Shown piece by piece: positions 46,039 through 55,319 of a stretch of DNA of 64,000 bases (position 1 is the first letter of the stretch; every line of letters starts with the position of its first letter). Made by a program: the position numbers and the translations under genes. Under the pieces are notes generated by a model, which had not been told where the DNA came from, made no database searches, and saw nothing but the letters and a program-made list of their open reading frames with translations. The stretch comes from Ornithinimicrobium flavum (GTDB lineage Bacteria > Actinomycetota > Actinomycetes > Actinomycetales > Dermatophilaceae): assembly GCF_004526345.1 (NCBI RefSeq), contig NZ_CP038213.1, forward strand, positions 3,472,001 to 3,536,000, written 5' to 3'.

Positions 46039-46054
46039 CACCCCCATGGGGGTG
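46039..46054. promoter_or_regulatory. 16-bp perfect palindrome CACCCCCATGGGGGTG
   Basis: It lies 35 bases upstream of the glycosyltransferase start. G/C-tract palindromes of this kind are bound by CsoR/RcnR-family metal repressors, but no such regulator is in the window, so the link is only suggestive. Confidence 0.4.
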
Positions 46055-46081
46055 AACCTGCCGGTCAGGGCGGGGGCGGGC

Positions 46082-47818
46082 TCAGGCCGGGACGTAGATC
46101 ACGACCGAGTAGGGCCCCAGGTCGAGCAGGCCGACACCGTCCTGGACCACCACGTCGGGCGTGGCGTGGTCGCCGAAGAGCTGGCTGTAGGTCCGGGCGT
46201 CGCTGTTGAACCGCACGCGCCAGTGCCCGCCCGGGAGCTCGAGCTTGCGCTGGACGGCGTGGGCGGTGAGGTTGATGGCCACCAGTACGTGCTGGTCGTC
46301 GCCGCTGGAGCGGACGTAGGCGAGCACGTTGGCGTCGTCGTCGAGCGAGACCACGGTGGTGTGGGGCCCGGTGAGGCCGGCCGTGTCCCCCTCTGCGTTG
46401 CGGCGCAGCACGATCATGTCGCGGAACATCCGGGTGATGTCGCGGAAGGCCCAGGCCCGGTCCCAGTCCAGCGGGACCGTGTCGCGGAACCACTCGTCCT
46501 CGAGGAACTCCTGGCCCTGGAAGAGCATCGGCATCCCGGGGGCGGTGAGCACCAGCCCGGCCCCGAGGGTCGCGCGCTTCTGGGCGTTCCACCCGGTCGG
46601 GTTGTCCCCCCTCACCTCGGAGGTGATCCGGGCGCTGCCGTTGGCCACCTCGTCGTGCGACTCGGTGTAGATGACCCGGTCGAAGGCGTTCTGGTAGCTG
46701 TGCGTGACCGCCTTGGCAACCGCGGTGATCGACCGCTGCTCGTCGGAGTCGGCGATGAGGGCCTCGCGCACCGGGTGCACGAACTGGCTGTCCCACTGGG
46801 CGTGCATGGCCGCCCCCCCGGGCTCGGTGGAGGTGACGGCGGGGTCGTTGTGCAGGTCCTCGGCGATGACCAGGCGGCGGGGGAACTCCTCGCGCACCAT
46901 CTCCCCGATCATCCGCATCATGGCCCAGCCCTCGGGGATCTCGTCCCCGTGGGTCCCGTCGACGCGGCGCATGTAGGGCGTCATGTCCAGGCGCAGCCCG
47001 TCGACGTGGTAGTCGCGCAGCCACATCCGGGCGTTGTCGAGGATGAAGTCGCGGACCTCCTGCCGGCCGTAGTCCGGCCGCGTGTCGCCCCAGGGGGTGG
47101 CGGAGCGGTGGTCGTTGTAGAAGTAGATCCCGCCCTTGCCGTTCTCGGACCAGCCGTCGAACTGCCAGGTCGGCAGGTCGCTGGGGCCGAAGTGGTTGTA
47201 GACGACGTCGACGATGACCGCGATGCCGTGCCGGTGCGCCTCGCGCACGAAGGCCTTGAGGGCCTCGGGCCCGCCGTAGGTGTGCTCGACGGCGAAGATG
47301 TGGGCCGGGTTGTAGCCCCACGAGTAGTCGCCGGCGAACTCCATGAGCGGCATCAGCTCGATGGCGTTGACCCCCAGCTGCCGCAGGTACTCGAGCTTGC
47401 CGGCGGCGTCGACGAGGTCCGCCGGCCCGTCGCCCGCGTCGACGAAGGACCCGATGTGCGTCTCGTAGATCACGATCTCGTGCTGGCGGGGGCAGGTGAA
47501 GTCGTCACCCTCCCAGTCGAAGGCACCGTGGTCGTAGAGCAGGCCGTTGCCCACCGAGTTGGTCACCGCCAGGGCGCGGGGGTCGATGCGCAGGAAGGAC
47601 CCGCCACCGTGGGTGAGGTGGTACTGGTACTCCTGCCACATCTGCGCGCCCTGCACCTCGCCGTACCAGTGCCCGTTGCCCTCGGGGGCGAGCACGTGCT
47701 GCTCGGGGTCCCAGCCGTTGAAGTCGCCGACGACGCTGACCCGCTCCGCGTGCGGGGCCCAGACGCGGAAGGCGAATCCGCCGTCGATCGGGACGGCTCC
47801 CATGCCGGGTGCGCTCAC
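46082..47818 (-). CDS. GH13 alpha-glucan enzyme (branching enzyme/amylase-like)
   Basis: 578 residues, cytoplasmic. An N-terminal CBM48-like domain (FRVWAPHAERVSVVGDFNGWDP) is followed by a TIM barrel with WGYNPAHIFAVEHTYGGPEALKAFVREAHRHGIAVIVDVVYNHFG, nucleophile Asp in DGLRLDMT, acid/base Glu in VIAEDLH and the third Asp in TESHDEV. A beta-sandwich closes the protein. It is shorter than GlgB (about 730) and lacks its N1 domain. Branching or hydrolysis of alpha-1,4/1,6 glucan is likely; precise specificity is open. GTG start. Confidence 0.88.
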   Translation of the reverse strand: MSAPGMGAVPIDGGFAFRVWAPHAERVSVVGDFNGWDPEQHVLAPEGNGHWYGEVQGAQMWQEYQYHLTHGGGSFLRIDPRALAVTNSVGNGLLYDHGAFDWEGDDFTCPRQHEIVIYETHIGSFVDAGDGPADLVDAAGKLEYLRQLGVNAIELMPLMEFAGDYSWGYNPAHIFAVEHTYGGPEALKAFVREAHRHGIAVIVDVVYNHFGPSDLPTWQFDGWSENGKGGIYFYNDHRSATPWGDTRPDYGRQEVRDFILDNARMWLRDYHVDGLRLDMTPYMRRVDGTHGDEIPEGWAMMRMIGEMVREEFPRRLVIAEDLHNDPAVTSTEPGGAAMHAQWDSQFVHPVREALIADSDEQRSITAVAKAVTHSYQNAFDRVIYTESHDEVANGSARITSEVRGDNPTGWNAQKRATLGAGLVLTAPGMPMLFQGQEFLEDEWFRDTVPLDWDRAWAFRDITRMFRDMIVLRRNAEGDTAGLTGPHTTVVSLDDDANVLAYVRSSGDDQHVLVAINLTAHAVQRKLELPGGHWRVRFNSDARTYSQLFGDHATPDVVVQDGVGLLDLGPYSVVIYVPA

Positions 47819-47888
47819 GGTGATCCTCTGCTCGGTGGGGTGGGACTCAGGTCATGCTAGTCGGGGTCGGGAGGGGTACCGTGCGCCG

Positions 47889-49119
47889 GTGACGTCATCC
47901 GCGCGGGCCGGCTGGCTGGTCACCGTCGTGCTGGCCAGCCTGGCGATGATCGGCCCCTTCACCATCGACACGATCTTCCCCGGCTTCGAGGCGGTCGGCC
48001 GCGACTTCGACGTCGACGCGACGGCCCTGCAGCAGCTGACCAGCACCTACCTGCTGGCCTTCGCGCTCATGAGCGTCCTGCACGGGCCGCTCTCGGACGC
48101 GCTCGGACGCAAGCCGGTGATGATCGGCGGGCTGGCCGGCTTCACGGCGGCCTGCGTCGTGGCGGCGACCGCACCGACCTTCGGGGTGCTGCTGGGGGCC
48201 CGTGTCGCGCAGGGGCTCTTTGCGGGGGCGGCGACCATCGTGAGCCGGGCGGTGATCCGCGACCTCTTCGACGGGCCCGAGGCCCAACGGCTCATGGCGC
48301 GCGTCATGATGATCTTCGCCGTCGCCCCCGCCGTGGCGCCGGTGATCGGCGGGGAGATCCTGCGCTTCGCGAGCTGGCACGCCATCTTCTGGTTCGTGGG
48401 GTTGTATGCCGTGGCCGCCGCGGCCCTCACCGCGCTCGTCCTCCCCGAGACGCTGCCCCCGCAGGACCGCACCCGGCTCCGGGTGGGGGCCGTGGTGGGC
48501 GGCCTGTGGCAGGTCGCCCGCTCCTGGCCCTTCGAGCGGCTGGCGCTGTGCTCGGCCCTGGCCTTCGGCTCCTACTTCGTCTACGTCGTCGGCGCCCCCA
48601 TCGTCGTCGTGGACCTCCTGGGCCTGGGCGAGCAGGACTTCTGGGTGCTCTTCGTGCCGATGATCGGGGGGATGGTGGTGGGGTCCTGGCTCACCAACCG
48701 GCTCGCCGGGCGGCTCGACGGACGCGTCCTCGTGGACCGGGCGATGGCCGGCCTGCTGCTCGCCGGTGTCGCCAACCTGGCCCTGACCAGCACGGTCCCG
48801 ACCCTGCCCTGGGCGTGGTCGGCCCCGCGCTCAGCTCATGGGCACCGCCATCGGCATCGTCTTCCCCGTCCTGCAGCTGGCGATGCTCGACCTGTTCCCC
48901 TCCTCCCGCGGCTCCGCGGCGTCGATGGCCTCCTTCGCCTCCCTCGTCTTCAACGCCGCGCTCGCCGGCGTGGTGGTCCCGCTGGTCAGCGCCAGCCTGG
49001 CCACCCTCGCCCTGACCAGCCTCGGCCTGGCTGTCGGAGGGGTCGCCCTGTGGGTCTGGCACCGGCGCGCGGACGGGCGCGACCGACCAGGACCCCACGA
49101 GCACTACGACGTGTCATAG
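47889..49119 (+). CDS. Bcr/CflA-type MFS multidrug exporter, frameshifted
   Basis: DHA1 exporter of about 410 residues. TM1-TM9 read in one frame (GPFTIDTIFPGF start, SDALGRKPVMIGGL A-motif after TM2). The ending MGTAIGIVFPVLQLAMLDLFPSSRGSAASM, which is TM10-TM12 of the family, is in another frame. Between 48800 and 48838 a third frame reads ALGVVGPALSS, which fits the family better, so two single-base deletions are likelier than one insertion. GTG start, divergent from the GH13 gene. Substrate unknown. Confidence 0.8.
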
Positions 49120-49150
49120 GCTGGGGTCAGCACCCGACCAGGAGGACGGC

Positions 49151-49615
49151 ATGAGCGACATCCAGCCCACGACATACCTGTCCGAGGAGGAGTGCTGGGA
49201 GCGCCTGCGCGGGACCGAGTTCGGCCGGCTCGCCTACCACCTGGCCGACGAGGTCCACATCGCCCCCATCAACTACGCGGTCGACGGGCAGACCCTGGTC
49301 TTCCGCACCGCGGAGGGCTCCAAGCTCCTCGGGGTGGTGATGAATACCGACGTCGCCTTCGAGATCGACGAGGTGGACGAGGAGGCGGAGCTGGCCTGGA
49401 GCGTCATCGCCCGCGGCGCGGCCCGGATCCTCGAGGGTCAGGAGGCCCGGGACGCCGACAACCTGCGGCTGCGGCCGTGGGTGGACACCCGGAAGTTCAA
49501 CGTCGTCTCCATCGCCGTCTCCGAGCTCAGCGGCCGGCAGTTCCACCTCGCCCGTCCGTGGCGGCACATGCTGCCGGTCGAGGAGCCCGAGCCCCTGACC
49601 GAGGTCCCCGACTGA
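49151..49615 (+). CDS. Pyridoxamine 5'-phosphate oxidase-like (split-barrel flavin) protein
   Basis: 154 residues. Split-barrel fold typical of the PNPOx-like / flavin- or F420-binding group: LRGTEFGRLAYHLADEVHIAPINYAVDGQTLVFRTAEGSK, with a VAFEIDEVD strand. The full PNPOx substrate motif is missing, so a role in vitamin B6 synthesis is unlikely. It follows the Bcr-type gene by 31 bases and could be co-transcribed. Convergent with the acetate operon. Confidence 0.8.
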   Translation: MSDIQPTTYLSEEECWERLRGTEFGRLAYHLADEVHIAPINYAVDGQTLVFRTAEGSKLLGVVMNTDVAFEIDEVDEEAELAWSVIARGAARILEGQEARDADNLRLRPWVDTRKFNVVSIAVSELSGRQFHLARPWRHMLPVEEPEPLTEVPD

Positions 49616-49632
49616 CCTGTCCTCCCGGACGT

Positions 49633-49701
49633 GCCCATGTGCGTGTACGCGGCCCATGCGTCACCCAGGACGTCGCCTGAGGTGCATACACGCACATGGG
49701 C
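49633..49701. terminator. 15-bp inverted repeat with 39-nt spacer between convergent genes
   Basis: GCCCATGTGCGTGTA (49633-49647) is exactly complementary to TACACGCACATGGGC (49687-49701). It fills the 116-base gap between two converging genes, where a bidirectional terminator is expected, but the loop is long and no T-run follows. It could also be a small mobile or structural repeat. Confidence 0.45.
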
Positions 49702-49731
49702 CCGGCACGGGGCAGGACGCCGCCGGGCAGG

Positions 49732-50526
49732 CTAGCGGTCCGACCAGCTCGGCGTTCTCTTCTCGAGGAAGGCGCCGATGCCCTCCTGCGCATCGTCGGC
49801 GAGCGCGTTCATCGTCATGACGGTCTTGGCGTAGTCGTAGGCCGCGTGCTGGTCACGGTCGATCTGGGCGTAGAACGCCTCCTTGCCGATCCCGGTCACC
49901 ACCGAGCTCGCGGTCGCGATCTGCTCGGCGAGCTCGCGGGCCCGGGCCTCCAGCCGGTCGGCGGGCACGACCTCGTTGACCAGGCCCCAGTCGGCGGCCG
50001 TGGGCGCGTCGACGGGGACACCGGTCAGCAGCATCTGCATCGCCCGCTTGCGACCCACCACCCGGGTGAGCGCCACCATCGGGGTCGAGCAGAACAACCC
50101 GATCCTCACGCCGGGGGTGCCGAAGCGGGCACCCTCCTCGGCGACCACGAGGTCGCAGGTGGCGGCCAGCTGGCAGCCCGCAGCGGTGGCGATCCCGTGG
50201 ACGCGGGCGATCACCGGCTGCGGCACCGACTGGATCAGCTCCATGAGCTCGCAGCAGCGGTCGAAGATCTGGCGGTAGTCCTCGACGCTCCGGCCGGTCA
50301 TCTCGCCGAGGTCGTGGCCGGCGCTGAAGACCGGCCCCGCCCCCGCGAGCACGACGACGGTGACGTCGCGTCGCTCGCCGATCTCCCGGAACACCTCGAT
50401 GAGCTCGCCCATGAGGGCCAGCGACAGGGCGTTGCGCTTCTCCGGCCGGTTCAGCGTGACCGTCGCGACGCGGGAGGCCGCGTCGTGCTCGACCAGGACC
50501 GTGGCCGTGCCCTCCAGCACCGTCAT
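49732..50526 (-). CDS. Enoyl-CoA hydratase/isomerase family protein, ECHDC3-like
   Basis: 264 residues, crotonase fold. The sequence [23 protein letters not shown] followed by [22 protein letters not shown] closely resembles the ECHDC3 group, in which the two catalytic glutamates of true hydratases are absent; here they are Gln and Ser-type residues. The oxyanion-hole glycines remain, so it may bind an acyl-CoA and act as an isomerase, hydrolase or regulatory protein. It is the last gene of the acetate operon, three bases after the acs stop. Confidence 0.85.
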   Translation of the reverse strand: MTVLEGTATVLVEHDAASRVATVTLNRPEKRNALSLALMGELIEVFREIGERRDVTVVVLAGAGPVFSAGHDLGEMTGRSVEDYRQIFDRCCELMELIQSVPQPVIARVHGIATAAGCQLAATCDLVVAEEGARFGTPGVRIGLFCSTPMVALTRVVGRKRAMQMLLTGVPVDAPTAADWGLVNEVVPADRLEARARELAEQIATASSVVTGIGKEAFYAQIDRDQHAAYDYAKTVMTMNALADDAQEGIGAFLEKRTPSWSDR

Positions 50527-50529
50527 CGC

Positions 50530-52500
50530 TCAGTCGCCCTTCTTCAGGCCCTCGCTGATCATGCTCATCACCGAGGAGTCGGCCAGCGTGGTGACGTCCC
50601 CGACCTCGCGGTTCTCGGCGACGTCCTTGAGCAACCGGCGCATGATCTTGCCCGACGGGTCTTGGCAGCTCCGGCACGATCATGATCTGCCGCGGCTTGG
50701 CGATGGGACCGATCTCCTTGGCGACGTGGTTGCGGAGCTCGGCGACCAGGTCACCGCCCTCGCCCGCCTCGTCGGCCTCCTTCACCGCCTCCTCGCGGAG
50801 GATGACGAAGGCGCAGATGGCCTGGCCGGTCGTCTCGTCCGCCGCGCCCACGACGGCGGCCTCGGCCACCTTGGGGTGGGACACGAGCGCCGACTCGATC
50901 TCGGCGGTCGACATCCGGTGGCCCGAGACGTTCATGACGTCGTCGACCCGGCCCAGGACCCAGATGTTGCCGTCCTCGTCGAGCTTGGCGCCGTCACCGG
51001 CGAAGTAGACGTTCTCGAAGCGGCTCCAGTACGTCTCCTTGTAGCGCTCCGGGTCGCCCCAGATGCCGCGCAGCATGGAGGGCCACGGCTCGGTGAGGAC
51101 GAGGTAGCCACCGGACCCCTTCTCCACCGGCTGGCCCATGTCGTCCACGACCGAGGCGACGATGCCCGGGATCGGGTGCTGGGCCGAGCCGGGCCGGGTG
51201 GGGGTGACGCCCGGGAGGGGGCTGATCATGATCGCGCCGGTCTCGGTCTGCCACCAGGTGTCCACGATGGGGCAGCGGTCGCCACCGATGACCTCGCGGT
51301 ACCACATCCACGCCTCGGGGTTGATGGGTTCGCCGACCGACCCCAGCAGCCGCAGCGAGGAGAGGTCGAACTCCGCGGGGATCTCCTTGCCCCACTTCAT
51401 GAAGGTGCGAATCGCGGTGGGGGCGGTGTAGAGGACGCTGACCTTCTTGTCCTGGACGATTTCCCAGAACCGGCCCTGGGGGGGGTGTCGGGCGTCCCCT
51501 CGTACATCACCTGGGTGGCGCCCAGCGTCATCGGTCCGTAGACGATGTAGGAGTGCCCGGTGACCCAGCCGATGTCGGCGGTGCACCAGTAGACGTCGGT
51601 CTCGGGGTGCACGTCGTGGACGACCGAGCTCGTGTAGGCCGTCTGCACGAGGTAGCCGCCGGTGGTGTGGAGGATGCCCTTGGGCTTCCCGGTCGTGCCG
51701 GAGGTGTAGAGGATGAACAGCGGGTGCTCGGCGTCGAACGCCTGCGCCTCGTGGGTGTCGGCCGCCTGCTCGAGCTGCTCGTGCCACCACAGGTCGCGGT
51801 CGTCGTGCCACGCGACCTCCTGCTCCGTGCGACGCACGACCAGGACCTTCTGCACCGGGGAGTCGCCCACGTCCAGGGCCGCGTCGACGGCCGGCTTGAG
51901 GGCGCCCGGCTTGCCGCGGCGCCACCCGCCGTCGGCGGTGATGACGACCTTGGAGCCGGCGTCGGCGATCCGGCTGTGCAGGGCCTCGGCGGAGAAGCCT
52001 CCGAAGACCACGGAGTGCGGGGCTCCCAGCCGCGCGCAGGCCAGCATGGCGATGACGGCCTCGGGGATCATCGGCAGGTAGATCGCCACCGTGTCGCCGG
52101 CGCCGATCCCCAGGTCGGCGAGCGCGTTGGCGGCCTTCTGCACCTGCTGGTGCAGCTCGGCGTACGTGATGTCCCGGGTGTCCCCCGGCTCCCCGACGAA
52201 GTGGATCGCCACGCGGTCCCCGTGACCGGCCTCGACATGCCGGTCCACCGCGTTGACGCAAGCGTTGAGCGTCCCCCCGAGGAACCACTTCGCGAAGGGG
52301 GCGTCGGACCAGTCCAGCACCTGGTCGAAGTCGTTCTCCCAGGTGACGTACCTGCGCGCCTGGTCGGCCCAGAAGCCCTCGCGGTCGGCCTCGGCGCGGT
52401 CGAAGAGCTCGGCGGTGCCGTTGGCCCCGGCCGCGAACTCCTCGCTCGGCGGGAAGGTGCGCTCCTCGTGCAGCAGGTTGGACAGTCCCTCGTTGGACAT
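50530..52500 (-). CDS. acs: Acetyl-CoA synthetase, three apparent single-base deletions
   Basis: AMP-forming acetate-CoA ligase of about 657 residues. [13 protein letters not shown] is the nucleotide motif, WWQTETGA and the [13 protein letters not shown] hinge are intact. The frame breaks at an eight-G run (51478-51485; nine needed to read DTPPQGRFW). It breaks again at 50655-50670, where PELPKTRSGKIMRR, the catalytic-lysine motif, requires two further bases. The final segment ([16 protein letters not shown]) is then in the original frame. The surrounding operon is intact, so consensus error is the simplest reading. It follows the ActP gene by 120 bases. Confidence 0.9.
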
Positions 52501-52620
52501 CGTGCCTCCTCGTGGCGGGTCTGGTCCCGAGTATGCCGTGACTGCCGCGGGTGCGCCCGCGGGAGGTCGGTCAACGGTCCGGGCCTGCGCCGAGCGGCAG
52601 GGCCGGGTCGGCGAGCGGGA

Positions 52621-54126
52621 TCAGCCGGTGACGCCCTCCGGCGTGTGCAGCCGCACGAGGGTCCGCAGGGCACCGCGGGGGATGCCGTGCGGGGTGGCCA
52701 GCGAGACCCCCACCGCCGCCAGGAGCGCCAGCGGCACCGTCCAGGCGGCCGGGTGCTCCAGCAGCGCCCCGGGCCAGCCCGAGGGGCCCACCGTGAGGGT
52801 GAGCACCATCGCGGCGGTCGCCAGCACGGCGCCGAGCACGAGCCCGGCGGCCGCTCCCTGCACCGTGAGTCGCGGCCACCAGACGCCCAGCGCCAGGAGG
52901 GGGAAGAAGGTCGAGGCGGCGAGGACGAAGGCCAGGGTGACGAAGGCGGCGAGCGGCACGGTGGGAAAGACGCTGGAGACGGCCCAGGGCGCGACCACGG
53001 CCCCCACGGTGGCCAGGCGGAACCCGGTGACCTCCGAGTGCTCGGCCCGGACCAGGCGGGACAGCGGCCGGACGACGTCCTGGTTGAGCACGCCCGTCAC
53101 GGCCACGGCCAGCCCCGAGGAGGTGGACAGGAAGGCGGCGAAGGCACCACCGGCGAGCGCCGCGGTCAGCACCTCGGACCCGAGGCCGGGGATCACCTCC
53201 CCCGGGAGCCGGAGGACGACGGTGTCCGCGCTCGCCCCCGCGTCCAGGAGCGGGAGGTAGGCGCGACCCAGGACGCCGTAGACGATCGGGACGACGTAGA
53301 ACAGGCCCAGCAGGACCAGCAGCCGGACGGTGGTGCGCCGGGCCGCCGCGCCGTCGGGGTTGGTGTAGTAGCGCACGACCACGTGGGGCAGCCCGGTGGT
53401 GCCCAGCGCGAGGGCGACGATGAGGGAGAAGGTCCGGTAGACACCCTGGCCCCCGGGCACCGGCCCCGTCTGCGGGAGCGTCCACATGGCGTCCACCTGG
53501 GGGGCGGGGCCCTGGGTCACCCACCAAACCGCCAGGATGATCCCGGCCGGGACGGCCAGGGCGGTGAGCTTGATCCAGTACTGCACGGCCTGGACCAGCG
53601 TGATCGAGCGCATCCCGCCCGCCGCGACCGCCAGGACCACCACCACGAGAACCACGGAGGACCCCAGCCACTGCGGAGCCCCGGTGACCAGCCGAAGGGT
53701 GAACCCGGCCCCCTGGAACTGGGGGATGAGGTAGAGCCAGCCGATGAGCACGACGAGGACCGAGCACAGGTGCCGGACCGCCCGGGACTCCAGCCGGGCC
53801 TCGGCGAAGTCCGGCAGCGTGTACGCCCCGGAGCGCCGCAGGGGGGCCGCGACGAGCACCAGGAGCACGAGGTAGCCGACGGTGTAGCCGATGGGGTACC
53901 ACAGCGCGTCGACACCGGTGTCGTAGATCAGGCCCGCCACCCCGAGGAAGCTGGCGGCCGAGAGGTACTCCCCCCCGATGGCGGCGGCGTTGCGCGCGGG
54001 CGAGACCACCCGGCCGGCGACGTAGAAATCGGAGGTCCTGCGGGACAGGCGCAGCGCGAAGACGCTCAGGCCCAGGGTGACGAGGCAGACGAGCAGCACC
54101 GAGCCGCCGGCGAGGGTCGGGCCCAC
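52621..54126 (-). CDS. actP: Cation/acetate symporter (ActP, SSS family)
   Basis: Sodium:solute symporter of 501 residues, about 13 helices. RRTSDFYVAGRVVSPARNAAAIGGEYLSAASFLGVAGLIYDTG is the typical start of ActP, and GTTGLPHVVVRYYTNPDGAAARR and the TSSGLAVAVTGVLNQDV block are family motifs. GTG start placed one base after the stop of the upstream small membrane protein gene. Takes up acetate for the next gene product, acetyl-CoA synthetase. Confidence 0.92.
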   Translation of the reverse strand: MGPTLAGGSVLLVCLVTLGLSVFALRLSRRTSDFYVAGRVVSPARNAAAIGGEYLSAASFLGVAGLIYDTGVDALWYPIGYTVGYLVLLVLVAAPLRRSGAYTLPDFAEARLESRAVRHLCSVLVVLIGWLYLIPQFQGAGFTLRLVTGAPQWLGSSVVLVVVVLAVAAGGMRSITLVQAVQYWIKLTALAVPAGIILAVWWVTQGPAPQVDAMWTLPQTGPVPGGQGVYRTFSLIVALALGTTGLPHVVVRYYTNPDGAAARRTTVRLLVLLGLFYVVPIVYGVLGRAYLPLLDAGASADTVVLRLPGEVIPGLGSEVLTAALAGGAFAAFLSTSSGLAVAVTGVLNQDVVRPLSRLVRAEHSEVTGFRLATVGAVVAPWAVSSVFPTVPLAAFVTLAFVLAASTFFPLLALGVWWPRLTVQGAAAGLVLGAVLATAAMVLTLTVGPSGWPGALLEHPAAWTVPLALLAAVGVSLATPHGIPRGALRTLVRLHTPEGVTG

Positions 54127-54127
54127 C

Positions 54128-54511
54128 TCAGCGCTCTCGACCGATGAGGTCGGCGAACCGTCGCTCCAGGGCACCCGCGTGCCGGTCGAACCACGCGGCG
54201 ATCGCGACCATCGCGGGGTAGAGCAGCACCCCCAGCACGATCCAGGGCAGGGGGAGCCCGCCGGCCTGCAGCGTGCGGGTCGCGGGGGCCACCGCGAAGA
54301 GCAGGGGCAGCCCGAGCAGGACCGCCGCGACGACCCCCAGCACGACGAGCGCCAGCCGCAGCTGGGCCCGCAGCAGCCCCTGGAGGTAGAGCTCGCCCAC
54401 GTCCGTCTGCTCGGCCAGCGCGGAGGCAAGGGAGCGGCGCCGGGCGGTGGTCGCGCCCCGGCGGGCGGAGGTGACCCGCACCCGCTGGGTATGCCGCGCG
54501 GGGCCGCTCAC
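54128..54511 (-). CDS. Small two-helix membrane protein upstream of ActP (DUF485-like position)
   Basis: 127 residues. A basic 40-residue N-terminus precedes two membrane helices (LALVVLGVVAAVLLGLPLLFAV and LPWIVLGVLLYPAMVAIAAWF). In many bacteria actP is preceded by a DUF485 gene of the same size and topology (YjcH). The actinobacterial version seen here lacks a strong DUF485 signature. Translation overlaps the LytTR regulator stop and ends one base before actP. Confidence 0.7.
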   Translation of the reverse strand: MSGPARHTQRVRVTSARRGATTARRRSLASALAEQTDVGELYLQGLLRAQLRLALVVLGVVAAVLLGLPLLFAVAPATRTLQAGGLPLPWIVLGVLLYPAMVAIAAWFDRHAGALERRFADLIGRER

Positions 54512-55284
54512 GCGCCCCCGGCCCGGTCGGAGAGCACCCGCTCGCGCACCTCCCGGGCGTGCCGCCGGGCGACCGGGAGCTCGGGGCCGTCGGGGGCCAG
54601 GACCAGGCTCAGCTTGCCCTGGCTCTGCCGGACCTCGGCCACGTGCGGCAGGGCGACGAGGGTGGAGCGGTGGATGCGCACGAAGCCGGCGTCGGCCCAC
54701 CGCTCCTCCAGCGTCGACAGCGGGATGCGCACGAGGTGGGACCCGGTGGGGGTGAACAGGCGGGCGTAGTCGCCCTGGGCCTGGACGTAGCGGATCGCCG
54801 ACCGGAGCACGAACCGGGTGACACCCCCCAGCTCGACGGGGATGCGCTCCTCGGCGCCCTCCCCGGCCGTCGCCCCCACCGCTCCCGGGGACGAGGCCGG
54901 GGTCGAGGGCGGGGGCGCTGTCCCCCCGGCGGCGGCGAGGACGCGCTCGACGGCCTGCGCCAGCCGGGTGGGGGAGACGGGCTTCATGAGGTAGTCGGTG
55001 GCCCGCACCGCGAAGGCGTCGACCGCGTGCTCCTCGTGGGCGGTCACGAAGACCACCTGGGGGCGGTCGGCGAAGCGGGCGATGACGCGGGCCAGCTCCA
55101 TCCCGTCGAGCCCGGGCATGGAGATGTCGGAGAAGACCACGTCGAAGGGTGCGGACTCCAGGGCGCGCAGGGCGTCGGTGCCGCTGCCGGCGGGCACCAC
55201 CGCGGTGAACCGACCGTCCTGCTCCAGCAGCCAAGTCAGCTCCGCCAGGGCGGGCGGTTCGTCGTCGACGACGAGGGCGCGCAT
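54508..55284 (-). CDS. LytTR-type response regulator
   Basis: 258 residues. Receiver domain with acceptor Asp53 (FSDISMPG), acidic pair DD at 7-8 and Lys101 (LMKPVS). A Pro/Ala-rich linker precedes a C-terminal LytTR DNA-binding domain (IRYVQAQGDYARLFT, FVRIHRSTLVAL). It pairs with the LytS-type kinase 35 bases upstream and overlaps the next gene by four bases, so it probably controls acetate uptake and activation genes that follow. Confidence 0.92.
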   Translation of the reverse strand: MRALVVDDEPPALAELTWLLEQDGRFTAVVPAGSGTDALRALESAPFDVVFSDISMPGLDGMELARVIARFADRPQVVFVTAHEEHAVDAFAVRATDYLMKPVSPTRLAQAVERVLAAAGGTAPPPSTPASSPGAVGATAGEGAEERIPVELGGVTRFVLRSAIRYVQAQGDYARLFTPTGSHLVRIPLSTLEERWADAGFVRIHRSTLVALPHVAEVRQSQGKLSLVLAPDGPELPVARRHAREVRERVLSDRAGGA

Positions 55285-55319
55285 GGGGCCATGGTAGGTC
55301 GGCCCCGACCGGTCCCGGC

